Source: Erwinia_E haradaeae_D (GTDB lineage: Bacteria > Pseudomonadota > Gammaproteobacteria > Enterobacterales > Enterobacteriaceae). Taken from it: a DNA stretch of 64,000 nt. Location of the stretch: positions 496,001 through 560,000 of the forward strand of contig NZ_LR217715.1 in the NCBI RefSeq assembly GCF_900698935.1. The letters are read 5' to 3'. Below, piece by piece: positions 21,339 to 30,711 of the stretch (position 1 is the first letter of the stretch; every line of letters starts with the position of its first letter). Under the pieces are notes generated by a model. It ran no database searches. It saw only the letters and a program-made list of their open reading frames with translations, and was not told where the DNA came from. The position numbers and the translations under genes were made by a program.

Positions 21339-22155
21339 TAGATTATACAATACCAATGAAATTGGTGCAACTTTTATCAAATGGAAATGTATGTTCACAG
21401 TTACATTTAACTCAGAAAATGAGAATATGCTGGTTAGAGATTGAACAGCACATGCGGACGTTAAAAGATTGGAAAATTAGTATTATTAAAAAAAAAATAA
21501 TGATTATCAACTACAGTCTTCTATACAACTTTTAAATGAAGATAAAATTAATGCAGAATTACCTGGCGGGCGTGTGATAGTTCTTCCGGTTGTTGATTCG
21601 ACTAATCAGTATCTTTTAGATAGGACCACTTTTCTCAAATCAGGTGATGTTTGTACAGCAGAATATCAACAAGCAGGACGCGGAAAATATGGCAGTCAGT
21701 GGTTTTCACCATTTGGTTCTAATTTATACTTATCAATGTACTGGCTTTTAGATAAAGGTTTACAAACAGCAACCATGCATTTAAGTGTTTTTATTAGCAT
21801 AATTATTGCAAACATTCTTCGGGAGCAAGGTATATCAGATATTAAGGTTAAATGGCCTAACGATATTTATTTACAAGATCGTAAATTAGCAGGGATTTTA
21901 GTGGAAATCAAGGGAAGCAACAAACATAGATCGGAAATAATCATTGGTGCAGGTATTAATCTTGCCATGGTAGGATTGTCAAAAAATCTTTTACTTCAAA
22001 AAAACTGGATAGATCTTCAGGAAATAGGGGTGAATTTAGATAGACATGGTCTATTAGTAATAATTATTGATGCAATGCGAAAAGCGTTAATTCAATTTGA
22101 ACAAAGCCAATCCACTACATTATTGAAATGCATGAAAAAGTTGGAAAAGAATTGA
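21335..22155 (+). pseudogene. birA: Biotin-protein ligase / biotin repressor, frameshifted at A10 and truncated
   Basis: BirA activates biotin and attaches it to the AccB carrier; its N-terminal winged helix represses bio genes. Residues 1-51 are readable from the ATG at 21335 (PMKLVQLLSNG, HMRTLKDW). The frame then ends at a stop about 40 bases past a run of ten A (21488-21497). One extra A restores a frame that continues with DYQLQ and IQLLNED, then the catalytic domain to 22155: VDSTNQYLL, QQAGRGKYG (biotinyl-AMP loop), KWPNDIYLQDRKLAGI and GAGINLA. The product ends with TGA at 22153, about 50-60 residues before the family C-terminus. DFINQSM, matching the next E. coli segment, follows in frame and is then stopped by TAA at 22192. 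It could be partly rescued by slippage on the A tract, or it could be dead. Confidence 0.9.
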
Positions 22156-22194
22156 ATTGATTTTATCAATCAGTCGATGTTTGAAGAGCAATAA

Positions 22195-23074
22195 AAGATA
22201 CAAGGATTTTTAAAAGTGGACAGTGCTAGGAGCGATGAATATAAAAGCACTACTTTGATTGAACTTTTTACGCGAATCAGCAGTTATTGATAATAAAATA
22301 GGTTCTATCTAATACTAGATATATATATTCATTGGATATTTTTATGAATTTCATTGCTTTTTTATATCTTGTTATCTTTATTAGAGAGATGAGAATACTT
22401 CGTATAAGATATAAAGGTTCTACTAGATTAGTCTATTTATTCTAAAAATTACAATATACCTCTTGGCTAACTCATGATTATAATGTATCTGTAGTAGGAA
22501 TACTACGCTATACTATCCTACATAACATGCAATAAAGGGAAATAAAATAAGTTAAAATAGAATCTAGAATCCAGATATCATGCTTGAAGATATTATTAAT
22601 TCTTCTGCACTGTTATAAAAAATGGAGATACTACCTATTATCACAACTCAGTCTTCTATTAAGTAATGCGTTTATATCTGAGAATACCTTAAAACGTTCT
22701 GAAGATACAAGAAATACACAACCTTATCTTACTTCAAACTATAGAAAATAGGAGTAACATTATTTAATACAGTAAATTTGTTTTTTATAAATCAATATAG
22801 AAAATACAGACCTATGTTTTAGTGAAACCATCTGGATTATATAAAACAATATACATACATAAATCTCATGTATGTTTTTCTTAAAAAACCACAAATGATG
22901 ATTTATATATCATGTAGTATAAGATACTCTATATAAAAATACTTTATAATATATACGAATATGCGAACACTCCATTTTATAGTGATTTACATTCGATAAA
23001 TTTACTCACACGTAATTCATATTCCTTATGTCACCTTAGATGAAGACACAAAGACATTATTACAGTATCAATCT
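22195..23074. other. Spacer with eroded birA tail, otherwise empty
   Basis: The first 100 bases may still hold degraded birA C-terminal sequence, with weak resemblance only. The rest up to the mreD stop shows no gene. coaA, next to birA in E. coli, and yhdE/maf, next to mreD, could not be traced. Confidence 0.55.
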
Positions 23075-23563
23075 TTATCTTATGGAGAATTTATGACATA
23101 TCTTTCGCATAAAAGAACGTATCCATGGCCAAAGAATACCATTTATAATACTGCTCCAGATATGCGCTGGATAAAATATTACGTGAATTAAAAAATATTC
23201 TGACAAAAAAATAATGACATCCATGATCCATGACAAACCTATCACTAATAAGGCCTGTTGCCATAACAGACAACTATTAAACTGATAATATTTTTTAGCT
23301 ATTAAGTACGCTATCATGCTAAAAGCTAGCGCATGTATGCCAAGAGTTGATCTATAGAGCAGATCAGCGATCAAACCAATAATAAAACCAGTGCCAATAT
23401 TAATCCGAGATGGAAATGTTAAAATCCAGTAAATCATTACTAACAATAACCACGATGGACGGAATAATAAAAATTGTTCAGGACATGGAATAATTTGCAG
23501 CATTATGGTACATAAGAAAGATAGCCACATTATCCAGTATCGGTGACTGTAGTAGTCATGCAA
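23075..23563 (-). CDS. mreD: Rod-shape-determining membrane protein MreD
   Basis: Integral membrane partner of MreC and MreB in the elongasome. 162 residues, exactly the E. coli length, with five or six hydrophobic segments. Conserved positions include IMWLSF, FRPSWLLLVMIYWIL, INIGTGF, STLGIHALAFSMIAYL, WQQALLVIGLS and NGILWPWI. GGAG lies ten bases upstream of the ATG. Last gene of mreBCD, 181 bases behind mreC. Confidence 0.95.
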   Translation of the reverse strand: MHDYYSHRYWIMWLSFLCTIMLQIIPCPEQFLLFRPSWLLLVMIYWILTFPSRINIGTGFIIGLIADLLYRSTLGIHALAFSMIAYLIAKKYYQFNSCLLWQQALLVIGLSWIMDVIIFLSEYFLIHVIFYPAHIWSSIINGILWPWIRSFMRKICHKFSIR

Positions 23564-23744
23564 AAGTTTCTCCTAATTATACCCATTAGAACATATATAA
23601 ATTGGTGTTTCTGGTTAGTCAGTAGTTAAGAAAGTTTCAGAGGGTACATAATACCATGGCTCCTTTGATTTGAGTGATTATAATTATTTTCTAACATTGC
23701 ATACCTTATAATTATAAAGGATATACAGGTAATAACCTGTTTTT

Positions 23745-24590
23745 TTATTTTTTTAAATCCATACGATCGTTCTGTTCTCTTTCCAGCAAAATAAGATATC
23801 GTAAATATTGTAGATTTGCTATTGGATGTGCGCGGACGACTACATTAGAATTATTGATATCTTCTTTAACAGAGGAGACGATTGCAACAGGATAACCTTC
23901 TGGAAATTTACCTCCTAATCCAGAAGTCACTAAAATATCACCATCTTGGATATCAGCATGATCTGGAATATATTCGAGTTGTAGCTCTGCAGTACAACCA
24001 TGGCCAGAAGCAATGGCTCGGATGCCATTACGTAATATCTGTACAGGTAATGCATGTGATAAATCACACAATAATAGCACCCGACTAGTTTTTTTACCAA
24101 CTGCTATGACTTGACCAATCACACCTTTCTCGCTAATAACAGGTTGTCCTTCATATACCTTGTTCGTACTGCCTTTATCCACTATTACTTGATCACTATA
24201 TGGATCAGACGATGTGGAAATCACCTGCGCCAACATTTTATGATCATCCTGACGAAGAGGAGAACCAAGTAATTCTCTGAGGTAAGAGTTTTCTTTTTTG
24301 ATGTGATTAAGCATCAGCAGGTCACTGCGTTTTAATATCAGCTGATCGTGTAATTCTTTTATTTCTAGGATTAGTTTTTGACGAGAAGCAAACATTACAG
24401 ATATTTGATCAAAAAGCGCACGAGGGCTATTTGCAAGAATATACAATGGACTAATAGCAGTATCCATATAGGTGTGAATGGTTGAAAAAGACTGATAACT
24501 ATAATCAGTAATTATTATCACGATGGATAAAATGATAGCTAACAATAACCGTAATCGTAGAGACGACTGTTTGTTAAATATTGACTGCAT
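23745..24590 (-). CDS. mreC: Rod-shape-determining protein MreC
   Basis: Bitopic periplasmic scaffold linking MreB filaments to the peptidoglycan synthases. 281 residues: a short basic cytoplasmic start (SSLRLRL), one membrane helix (residues about 13-30), a coiled-coil-like stretch at 60-105 (LILEIKELHDQL through KKENSYLRELLG) and the beta domain (VIVDKGS, GVIGQVI, SRVLLLCDLSHALPV, LVTSGLGGKFPEGYPVA). E. coli MreC has 367 residues; the missing part is the variable C-terminal tail, so the fold should be complete. Separated from mreB by 363 bases that contain a strong hairpin. Confidence 0.95.
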   Translation of the reverse strand: MQSIFNKQSSLRLRLLLAIILSIVIIITDYSYQSFSTIHTYMDTAISPLYILANSPRALFDQISVMFASRQKLILEIKELHDQLILKRSDLLMLNHIKKENSYLRELLGSPLRQDDHKMLAQVISTSSDPYSDQVIVDKGSTNKVYEGQPVISEKGVIGQVIAVGKKTSRVLLLCDLSHALPVQILRNGIRAIASGHGCTAELQLEYIPDHADIQDGDILVTSGLGGKFPEGYPVAIVSSVKEDINNSNVVVRAHPIANLQYLRYLILLEREQNDRMDLKK

Positions 24591-24953
24591 AAATTCAGCA
24601 TTCCTTTGGGAATTACTAGCTTCAATATACTATAAATAACTACATATATTCACTCCCAGCGAATATGACGATGGTATCAGGCTATCAGAGATCATGTATG
24701 ACACACAAGTGAATACTAAAAGAATTTAAATAAAATGCTATATCCACTCGAATATTAAAAGATCTATTAATACAAGAAGATAGTATGGATCTTTATAATC
24801 ATAACATCGCTGAGATATACTATCTATTATAATAACATTATTGCGATATTTTTTACTAAATATAGATGGTGGCAACGATATACTTCATTATATCCAACAC
24901 TCACAAGAACCAACAACCTAGTGAAAAAAAGGTGTTGGTTCTGACTAAATACA
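24591..24953. other. mreB-mreC spacer
   Basis: A 363-base intercistronic gap inside the mreBCD cluster. It contains the hairpin at 24906-24942 and no reading frame worth reporting. Confidence 0.6.
24906..24942 (-). promoter_or_regulatory. Stable hairpin just downstream of mreB
   Basis: AGAACCAACA-A-CC (24906-24918) pairs with GGTGTTGGTTCT (24931-24942): 12 bp with a single bulged A and a 12-base loop. It begins 12 bases past the mreB stop codon. No U tract follows on the minus strand, so a mRNA 3' stabiliser or processing signal fits better than a classical terminator. In E. coli mreB is reported to be made largely as a monocistronic message, which would match an attenuating or end-protecting element here. 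Confidence 0.55.
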
Positions 24954-25997
24954 CTAATCTTCACTAAATAAATCACCGCCGTGCATATCGATCATTTCTA
25001 AGGCTTTACCACCGCCGCGTGCTACACAAGTCAGTGGATCTTCTGCGATAATTACAGGAATACCAGTTTCCTCCATTAATAAATGATCTAAATTACGTAA
25101 AAGTGCACCTCCTCCAGTTAAGACTATACCTCGTTCAGAGATATCAGATGCTAGTTCTGGTGGACATTGCTCTAATGCAACCATTACTGCACTTACAATA
25201 CCAGTTAATGGCTCTTGGATAGCTTCTAAAATTTCTGGAGAATTTAAGGTAAACCCACGGGGAACTCCTTCCGCAAGATTACGTCCTCGTACCTCTATTT
25301 CACGCACTTCATCTCCTGGGTAGGCAGACCCAATACAATGCTTAATGCGTTCAGCGGTAGCTTCGCCAATTAAAGATCCATAATTACGTCTTACGTAATT
25401 AATAATGGCTTCATCAAAGCGATCACCACCAATGCGTACAGAAGACGAATAGACCACGCCATTAAGTGAAATGACAGCTACTTCAGTAGTACCTCCTCCA
25501 ATATCAATTACCATAGAACCAGTGGCTTCAGAAACTGGCAATCCAGCCCCGATAGCAGAAGACATTGGTTCTTCAATAAGAAATACTTCACGCGCACCTG
25601 CACCTTGTGCAGATTCACGAATAGCGCGGCGTTCTACTTGAGTTGCTCCCACTGGGACACAAACAAGCACACGAGGACTAGGGCGCATAAAGCTATTACT
25701 ATGCACTTGCTTAATAAAATGCTGCAGCATCTTTTCGGTGACGAAAAAATCAGCAATAACGCCATCTTTCATTGGGCGAATAGCGGCAATATTACTAGGA
25801 GTACGCCCTAACATCTGTTTGGCGTTATGACCAACCGCTGCTACGCTTTTAGGAAAACCGGCACGATTTTGACGAATAGCAACAACTGAAGGTTCATTAA
25901 GCACGATGCCTTGTCCTTTTACGTATATCAGGGTATTGGCAGTACCCAAGTCGATGGACAAATCATTAGAAAACATGCCGCGGAATTTTTTAAACAT
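24954..25997 (-). CDS. mreB: Rod-shape-determining protein MreB (bacterial actin)
   Basis: Actin-like ATPase whose membrane filaments guide lateral wall synthesis. From the ATG at 25997 the product is 347 residues, identical in length to E. coli MreB and nearly identical in sequence. Phosphate and ATP loops are plain: DLGTANTLIYVKG, VPVGATQVERRA, VIDIGGGTTEVAV, GGDRFDEAI and LTGGGALLRNLD. The frame can be extended to a TTG at 26018, but the added residues have no counterpart in the family; AAGGA precedes the ATG at somewhat long spacing. One of the best conserved proteins in the window. Confidence 0.97.
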   Translation of the reverse strand: MFKKFRGMFSNDLSIDLGTANTLIYVKGQGIVLNEPSVVAIRQNRAGFPKSVAAVGHNAKQMLGRTPSNIAAIRPMKDGVIADFFVTEKMLQHFIKQVHSNSFMRPSPRVLVCVPVGATQVERRAIRESAQGAGAREVFLIEEPMSSAIGAGLPVSEATGSMVIDIGGGTTEVAVISLNGVVYSSSVRIGGDRFDEAIINYVRRNYGSLIGEATAERIKHCIGSAYPGDEVREIEVRGRNLAEGVPRGFTLNSPEILEAIQEPLTGIVSAVMVALEQCPPELASDISERGIVLTGGGALLRNLDHLLMEETGIPVIIAEDPLTCVARGGGKALEMIDMHGGDLFSED

Positions 25998-27143
25998 ACG
26001 ATAAGGATCGTCCTTCAAACTAGAGGTGATAACTACCTATAATATCATATTAAGAGATGTTTTTGAATAAATCAGCACCTGTGTTACACGTCTCACTACG
26101 TAAAACAATACAATATATCATTAGGTATTGATTTATTCAAAAATCGCTAGTATAGGCTGAAATAATTTAGATAATACAAAATATTACCTCTAGAAGTTTT
26201 ACATAACGATCAAAAAATATGGCGACATTAGCCCTCTTCTGATAATTATGGCACGGATTTTAAAAAACCGTAAAAACACAAGAAGTTATAATAGTTTTAC
26301 CATTTCAAATAGAGATATAATAGTTGCTTAAAACATATGTTTTAAAGATCGTCAGTATAATTTTGTACAAAATTACCTCCTCTTTCACAACTAGAAATCT
26401 ATCTATACGATGATATCGTGCCAATTATCAACTTTTCTTGACCATAAAGACACAGCCAGATCAATGAATCAACAACATAGGTAAAAGCATTGTGAGTCAA
26501 CCTTCGCGTGTGTTTTATATCAGTTATTAAACTAGTATTTAAGGTGTAGAAATCTTACGGTTGCTCAGATTAAGAAGCTTATTTTGAGCTATACTCACAT
26601 TATGAGTACATTGTGTAGGACATAGTGATGCAACTCATGAATCATTAAATTATGAATACTATAAAATTGACGACATTAACTTATTATATTATAATAAATA
26701 GCATAGACTTGAGAGGAATTTATGTATTTTTATACATTACAGTATTGCTGGAGGAGCCATACTCTAAGTATCATTCAAGGCCAGCATATTGTATTACTTT
26801 TTTAGTACATTTACAATTAGTTCTGACACGATCTATGCTACAATAGCAATATTTGTGATAGATCTTGCGCCTTCTTAAATACATGTCATAGATCATGATC
26901 ATCTATTCAGATAGGCACAGTAAAATTTTTATAAGCATATGGAATATTTATGAAAGATGTTGTATACATATAAGAAAATAATACAATGCGTTTAGCTTCC
27001 AGCATGAGATTCTACTAAAGATCTCATGATAAAAATACAGAACACGACAGCAGTACTCTGAATAGCACAAGCCTGATATCAAGAATAAAAAAAGAATTTT
27101 TTTGATGATAGTAGCGTAGTACTACCGTACTAATTAGTATAAT
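25998..27143. other. 1.1 kb spacer upstream of mreB
   Basis: No gene recognised on either strand; csrD, next to mreB in E. coli, is absent. The mreB promoter should be near its right-hand start, but no unambiguous pair of boxes was seen. Confidence 0.6.
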
Positions 27144-27220
27144 ACGTCCGTAGCTCAGTTGGTTAGAGCACCACCTTGACATGGTGGGGGTCAGTGGTTC
27201 AAGTCCGCTCGGACGTACCA
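27144..27220 (+). tRNA. tRNA-Val (anticodon GAC)
   Basis: 77 bases with a full cloverleaf: acceptor ACGTCCG/CGGACGT, D arm TAGCTCAGTTGGTTAGAGCA, anticodon stem CCACC/GGTGG around TTGACAT (GAC), TψC loop GGTTCAAGTCC, and encoded CCA. Matches the E. coli valV/valW type. Followed after nine bases by a small hairpin. Confidence 0.97.
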
Positions 27221-27229
27221 AAGTTTATT

Positions 27230-27248
27230 GATACACATTGTGTGTATC
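27230..27248 (+). terminator. Hairpin behind tRNA-Val
   Basis: GATACACA-TTG-TGTGTATC is a perfect 8 bp stem with a three-base loop starting nine bases after the tRNA-Val CCA. The U tract is poor (CTTAAAATCTTAA), so it may act as a weak terminator or an RNase processing barrier. Confidence 0.5.
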
Positions 27249-27737
27249 CTTAAAATCTTAATAAGTGGAGTATAATAAGATTTATATGCCAAAAGACCTT
27301 CTTTTATAGAAAAAATAACGCATGGTACTGATATACGTGAGCTATATTGTATGGATAATAATAAATATTAAAAAATACATAGATCATGATTTATTAAAAA
27401 TATTTAGTCATCATGTAGAATACACAATTTAATATATTCCATTCATATTCTGTTTAGCGAAATGTCGTAATATTGTTCCTAACAAGTAGTAAAATTTAAT
27501 GAGGTTATTTTTAATACATCAAACATATTTGCAGTATTAAATTCTTTTTTAAAATATTGTCCCTTACCATATTATTGTTATTTATTTTTCTTATTGAAAA
27601 TTTACGTATTAAATGCAATTTATTGCACTTTTGCATTTTATATATACATAAATGTTTGTCATATGTCTGCGCAATAGACTGCCTTGGAATCCAGGCAATA
27701 TTACTCTATTCAGAGATTAGAGCTTATATTAATGTTA
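27249..27737. other. Spacer between tRNA-Val and tatD
   Basis: About 490 AT-rich bases between genes that converge. A 62-codon frame at 27557-27745 has no recognisable character. Nothing else seen. Confidence 0.6.
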
Positions 27738-28541
27738 TCATATAATATGAAAAAATTTACGGGCATTTAATGTTGTTGTTTTTGCTAACTCTGTCATATC
27801 CTCTCCACGCAATACAGCTATCGTGTTTATAATGTGTGGTAAAAAGCATGGCTCATTGCGTCTTGAAGTTGGCATAGGATCCAGACTTTTTGGTAACAAC
27901 CAAGGGGCATCTGTTTCTATTAATAAACGCTTCGCTGGTATTAATGATATTAATTTTCGTAACTCTCTCCCCCTTTGTTCATCACATACCCAACCTGTAA
28001 TACCAATAGAGATATCATATTCTAAATATGATTCTAGCTCTGCTTGAGTGCCGGTAAAACAATGTAGCAATACCGCTTGCAGTTGAGGCAACCATGGTTT
28101 AAGAATAGACATAAAACATTTATGTGCATTGCGACAGTGAAGGAAAATTGGTAAGCAAAACTCTACTGCTAATTCAATCTGAGATTGAAAGGCATAGATC
28201 TGTTCTTTTTCCGTAGAAAAAGAACGATGAAAATCAAGACCGCATTCACCAATAGCTACAACAGAAGGTTCTTCTCTTAGTTTATGTAGCTCAACAAGCA
28301 CTGCTTGTGACCATGTATGAGCGTAATGAGGATGTACACCAATGGTACAGAAGAAGTAATCTACATCTTCTTTGGCCAGCACGATAGCTTGACGACTATC
28401 TAACAAAGTACTACCAATGATCACCATACCAGTCACACCAACAGCACGTGCTCGCTGAACTACTTTTGAACGATCTTGTAAAAATTTTTTACTAGTTAAA
28501 TTGACGCCAATATCAAACATAAATTCACTATTTCTTACCAT
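27738..28541 (-). CDS. tatD: TatD family metal-dependent nuclease
   Basis: TIM-barrel metallo-hydrolase; E. coli TatD is a Mg-dependent 3'-5' exonuclease acting on single-stranded DNA and RNA. From the ATG at 28541 the product is 267 residues (E. coli 260). Metal ligands are seen in GVHPHY, IGECGLDFHR, LHCRNAH, LHCFTGTQ and LIETDAPWLLP. MFDIGVNLTSKKF is the diagnostic start. The frame extends upstream to 28625, but those 28 residues are unrelated to the family. YcfH-type paralogs are less likely because of the TatD-specific GWVCDEQRG. In E. coli it sits with tatABC and rfaH near ubiD; here it stands alone. Confidence 0.93.
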   Translation of the reverse strand: MVRNSEFMFDIGVNLTSKKFLQDRSKVVQRARAVGVTGMVIIGSTLLDSRQAIVLAKEDVDYFFCTIGVHPHYAHTWSQAVLVELHKLREEPSVVAIGECGLDFHRSFSTEKEQIYAFQSQIELAVEFCLPIFLHCRNAHKCFMSILKPWLPQLQAVLLHCFTGTQAELESYLEYDISIGITGWVCDEQRGRELRKLISLIPAKRLLIETDAPWLLPKSLDPMPTSRRNEPCFLPHIINTIAVLRGEDMTELAKTTTLNARKFFHII

Positions 28542-28892
28542 CAGTATTTCAATGGAAAAGGTAGAGTGTTTATCTGCACACACGATTTGAAAAATCGTAA
28601 ATGTTATACAAGAACTAAGAACCAAATATTTTGAAGAAAAAATATTTTATAACGCATACAGTTTGTTTTATTTTTTACTTTACTGTCAAGATAACAGCTT
28701 TAGTTTAAACCTGTCTATAGTCACTAGTTTTCAGATATATATAACGTATCATTCAAACTAAAATATAACGTATAATTACAGTATAGAGTTTTTCTTAATG
28801 TTAATTAAGTTATTCTATCTCATATCAAGATAAGATCAATATCAAATATACAAGATAGAATCCTTCATATTCTTAAATCATAGTATAGATTC
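28542..28892. other. Spacer between tatD and mtnN
   Basis: About 350 bases of AT-rich sequence upstream of tatD. Its 5' part could hold the tatD promoter; no gene or strong signal was found. Confidence 0.55.
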
Positions 28893-29609
28893 TTAATCGT
28901 TACATAACACATCTAATTCAGATAAACAAGTTAACATATTTTCGACTACTGACGAGGACCTCTGTGCAGCTGTTTGTATAAAATTATCAAAATTAAATCG
29001 CGCACTACTGTTGGATGAATCTGATACAGAACGTACAACGATAAATGGCGTAGAAAATTGATGACAAACATGACCAATAGCCGCAGACTCCATATCTAAA
29101 GAAATGACTGTAGGAAAGTTATCTACAATATTCTTGAGTTGTGTAGTGCTATTAATAAATGTATCACCGCTAATCACCAAACCACTCATTGAACAAAAAT
29201 TCAGTTTTTTAGCGCATAACTCTGCTATTTTAATTAAATGATTATTTGCTTTAAACCCAACAGGGTGTCCCGGTATTTGACCTAATTGATAGCCGTATTC
29301 TGTTATATTAGCATCATAATAACGAACCTCATCTGAAATAACAATATCTCCTATTTTTAATGTAGAAACCACTCCACCAGCTGAACCAGTGTTAATAATT
29401 AAATCTGGTTTATAGATATATAATAATAGCGCGCTTGAGAAGGCTGCTGATACTTTACCTATTCCTGATTGCAAAAGAAAAATTTCTACGCCATTTAATA
29501 CCCCAACATCAAACTGATGTCCTGCTAGACATACGCTTTTTTTATCGAGAATCTTATCACGGATAATTTGCACTTCCGCTTCCATAGCACCAATCACGCC
29601 AACTTTCAT
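28893..29609 (-). CDS. mtnN: 5'-methylthioadenosine/S-adenosylhomocysteine nucleosidase
   Basis: Cleaves adenine from methylthioadenosine, S-adenosylhomocysteine and 5'-deoxyadenosine. The last is the product of radical-SAM enzymes such as LipA, also encoded in this window. 238 residues (E. coli 232). The catalytic residues are visible: Glu12 in IGAMEAEV, Glu174 in LDMESAAI and Asp197 in VRSVSDSSN; NTGSAGG and VISGDTFI mark the active-site loops. AGGA lies about 12 bases before the ATG. Monocistronic; the four-tRNA operon lies just upstream on the same strand. Confidence 0.96.
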   Translation of the reverse strand: MKVGVIGAMEAEVQIIRDKILDKKSVCLAGHQFDVGVLNGVEIFLLQSGIGKVSAAFSSALLLYIYKPDLIINTGSAGGVVSTLKIGDIVISDEVRYYDANITEYGYQLGQIPGHPVGFKANNHLIKIAELCAKKLNFCSMSGLVISGDTFINSTTQLKNIVDNFPTVISLDMESAAIGHVCHQFSTPFIVVRSVSDSSNSSARFNFDNFIQTAAQRSSSVVENMLTCLSELDVLCND

Positions 29610-29796
29610 ATCAAAATTGTATTCCTGTTATGTTATAATATAAAAAGGTTTGTAGTTTAGTTTATCTAACATCATCCCATGTTTCATACGTTTCATTATG
29701 AAATATCTTAAAGACAGATCTGTATTATCTATAATGAATGTTGCATTGTCAAAAATTTTTGTACTATTTTTCATAACAATCTTAGTGAGTTTTATT

Positions 29797-29873
29797 TGGT
29801 CGGCGAGAGAGGATTTGAACCTCCGACCCACTGGTCCCAAACCAGTTGCGCTACCAAGCTGCGCTACTCGCCG
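29797..29873 (-). tRNA. proM: tRNA-Pro (anticodon TGG)
   Basis: 77 bases on the minus strand with acceptor CGGCGAG/CTCGCCG, anticodon loop TTTGGGA (TGG) and encoded CCA. Nearly identical to E. coli proM and last in the argX-hisR-leuT-proM order. Confidence 0.97.
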
Positions 29874-29922
29874 ATTTTCTATTTATTTTTATAGTTTATA
29901 GTGTCATTTTCAACAAAAAAGT

Positions 29923-30009
29923 TGGTGCGAAGAGAGGGATTTGAACCCTCACGTCTTTCTAGACACTAACACCTGAAGCTAGCGCGTCTACCAATTTCGC
30001 CACCTTCGC
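29923..30009 (-). tRNA. leuT: tRNA-Leu (anticodon CAG)
   Basis: 87-base class II tRNA with a long variable arm. It has acceptor GCGAAGG, D-arm TGGCGAAATTGGTAGACGC, anticodon loop TTCAGGT (CAG), T loop GGTTCAAATCC and encoded CCA. Third member of the E. coli-type four-tRNA operon. Confidence 0.96.
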
Positions 30010-30025
30010 GTCATAAACTATAATT

Positions 30026-30103
30026 TGGGGTGGCTAATGGGGCTCGAACCCACGACAGCTGGAATCACAATCCAGAGCTCTACCAAACTGAGCTATAGCC
30101 ACC
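30026..30103 (-). tRNA. hisR: tRNA-His (anticodon GTG)
   Basis: 78 bases including the extra 5' G(-1) typical of tRNA-His paired with discriminator C, anticodon loop TTGTGAT (GTG) and encoded CCA. The D loop has one T more than E. coli hisR. Second in the argX-hisR-leuT-proM operon. Confidence 0.96.
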
Positions 30104-30168
30104 ATTTTAGTAAATAGTCAAACTACTATTCAATATAAGCCCACGCATACTCAGTAGAATCCAAACAG

Positions 30169-30242
30169 TGCGCCCGACAGGAATCGAACCTGTAATCTTT
30201 GCCTCCGGAGGGCAACGCTCTATCCAATTAAGCCACGGGTGC
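30169..30242 (-). tRNA. argX: tRNA-Arg (anticodon CCG), CCA not encoded
   Basis: 74 bases up to the discriminator A. Anticodon loop CTCCGGA (CCG) and T loop GGTTCGATTCC are normal. The acceptor is GCACCCG against CGGGCGC, leaving an A3-C70 mismatch where E. coli argX has G-C, and the bases after the discriminator are CTG, not CCA. The tRNA nucleotidyltransferase must therefore add CCA. First gene of the four-tRNA operon. Confidence 0.93.
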
Positions 30243-30435
30243 AACATATAAAACTGTATACTATCCTACGGATAGGATCTGAATCTGTCTAGTGCTTTTT
30301 AATAAAAAGGGATTATAATATATATGCTAGTGATGCATGATCTCTATCATGCTCGTCCTGTATTTGTAGTTGTATCCAATCTCTACAGTTATTCAACGTA
30401 TAAAATTACGGATAGTGGATCTATCTAGTCATCAA

Positions 30436-30708
30436 TTATAAATTTTTTTCTGTTTCTCTTTCGGGAAAAGTAATGTTGAGTTCAAGAATGGAAATATCTT
30501 TATATTTTTGGTCAAGAGTCACATTTAACATTTGTGGATTAATTTGAAAATACTTACCGATCACTTGTAATAAATCAATTTTTAATTGAGGTAAATAATG
30601 TGGTTCGGCGTCTCCTTTTCTGCGTTCTGCTACGATAATATGTAGACGCTCTTTGGCTATATTAGCTGTCCTTTTTTTTCGGGATATAAAGCAATCAAGC
30701 AAGGCCAT
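30436..30708 (-). CDS. minE: Cell division topological specificity factor MinE
   Basis: Stimulates MinD ATPase at the membrane and drives pole-to-pole Min oscillation. 90 residues (E. coli 88). The N-terminal amphipathic MALLDCFISRKKRTA, the anti-MinCD segment IAKERLHIIVAERR and the dimerisation part YLPQLKIDLLQVIGKY are all present. It starts three bases after the minD stop, so coupled translation is likely. Last gene of minCDE. Confidence 0.96.
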   Translation of the reverse strand: MALLDCFISRKKRTANIAKERLHIIVAERRKGDAEPHYLPQLKIDLLQVIGKYFQINPQMLNVTLDQKYKDISILELNITFPERETEKNL

Positions 30709-30711
30709 AGT

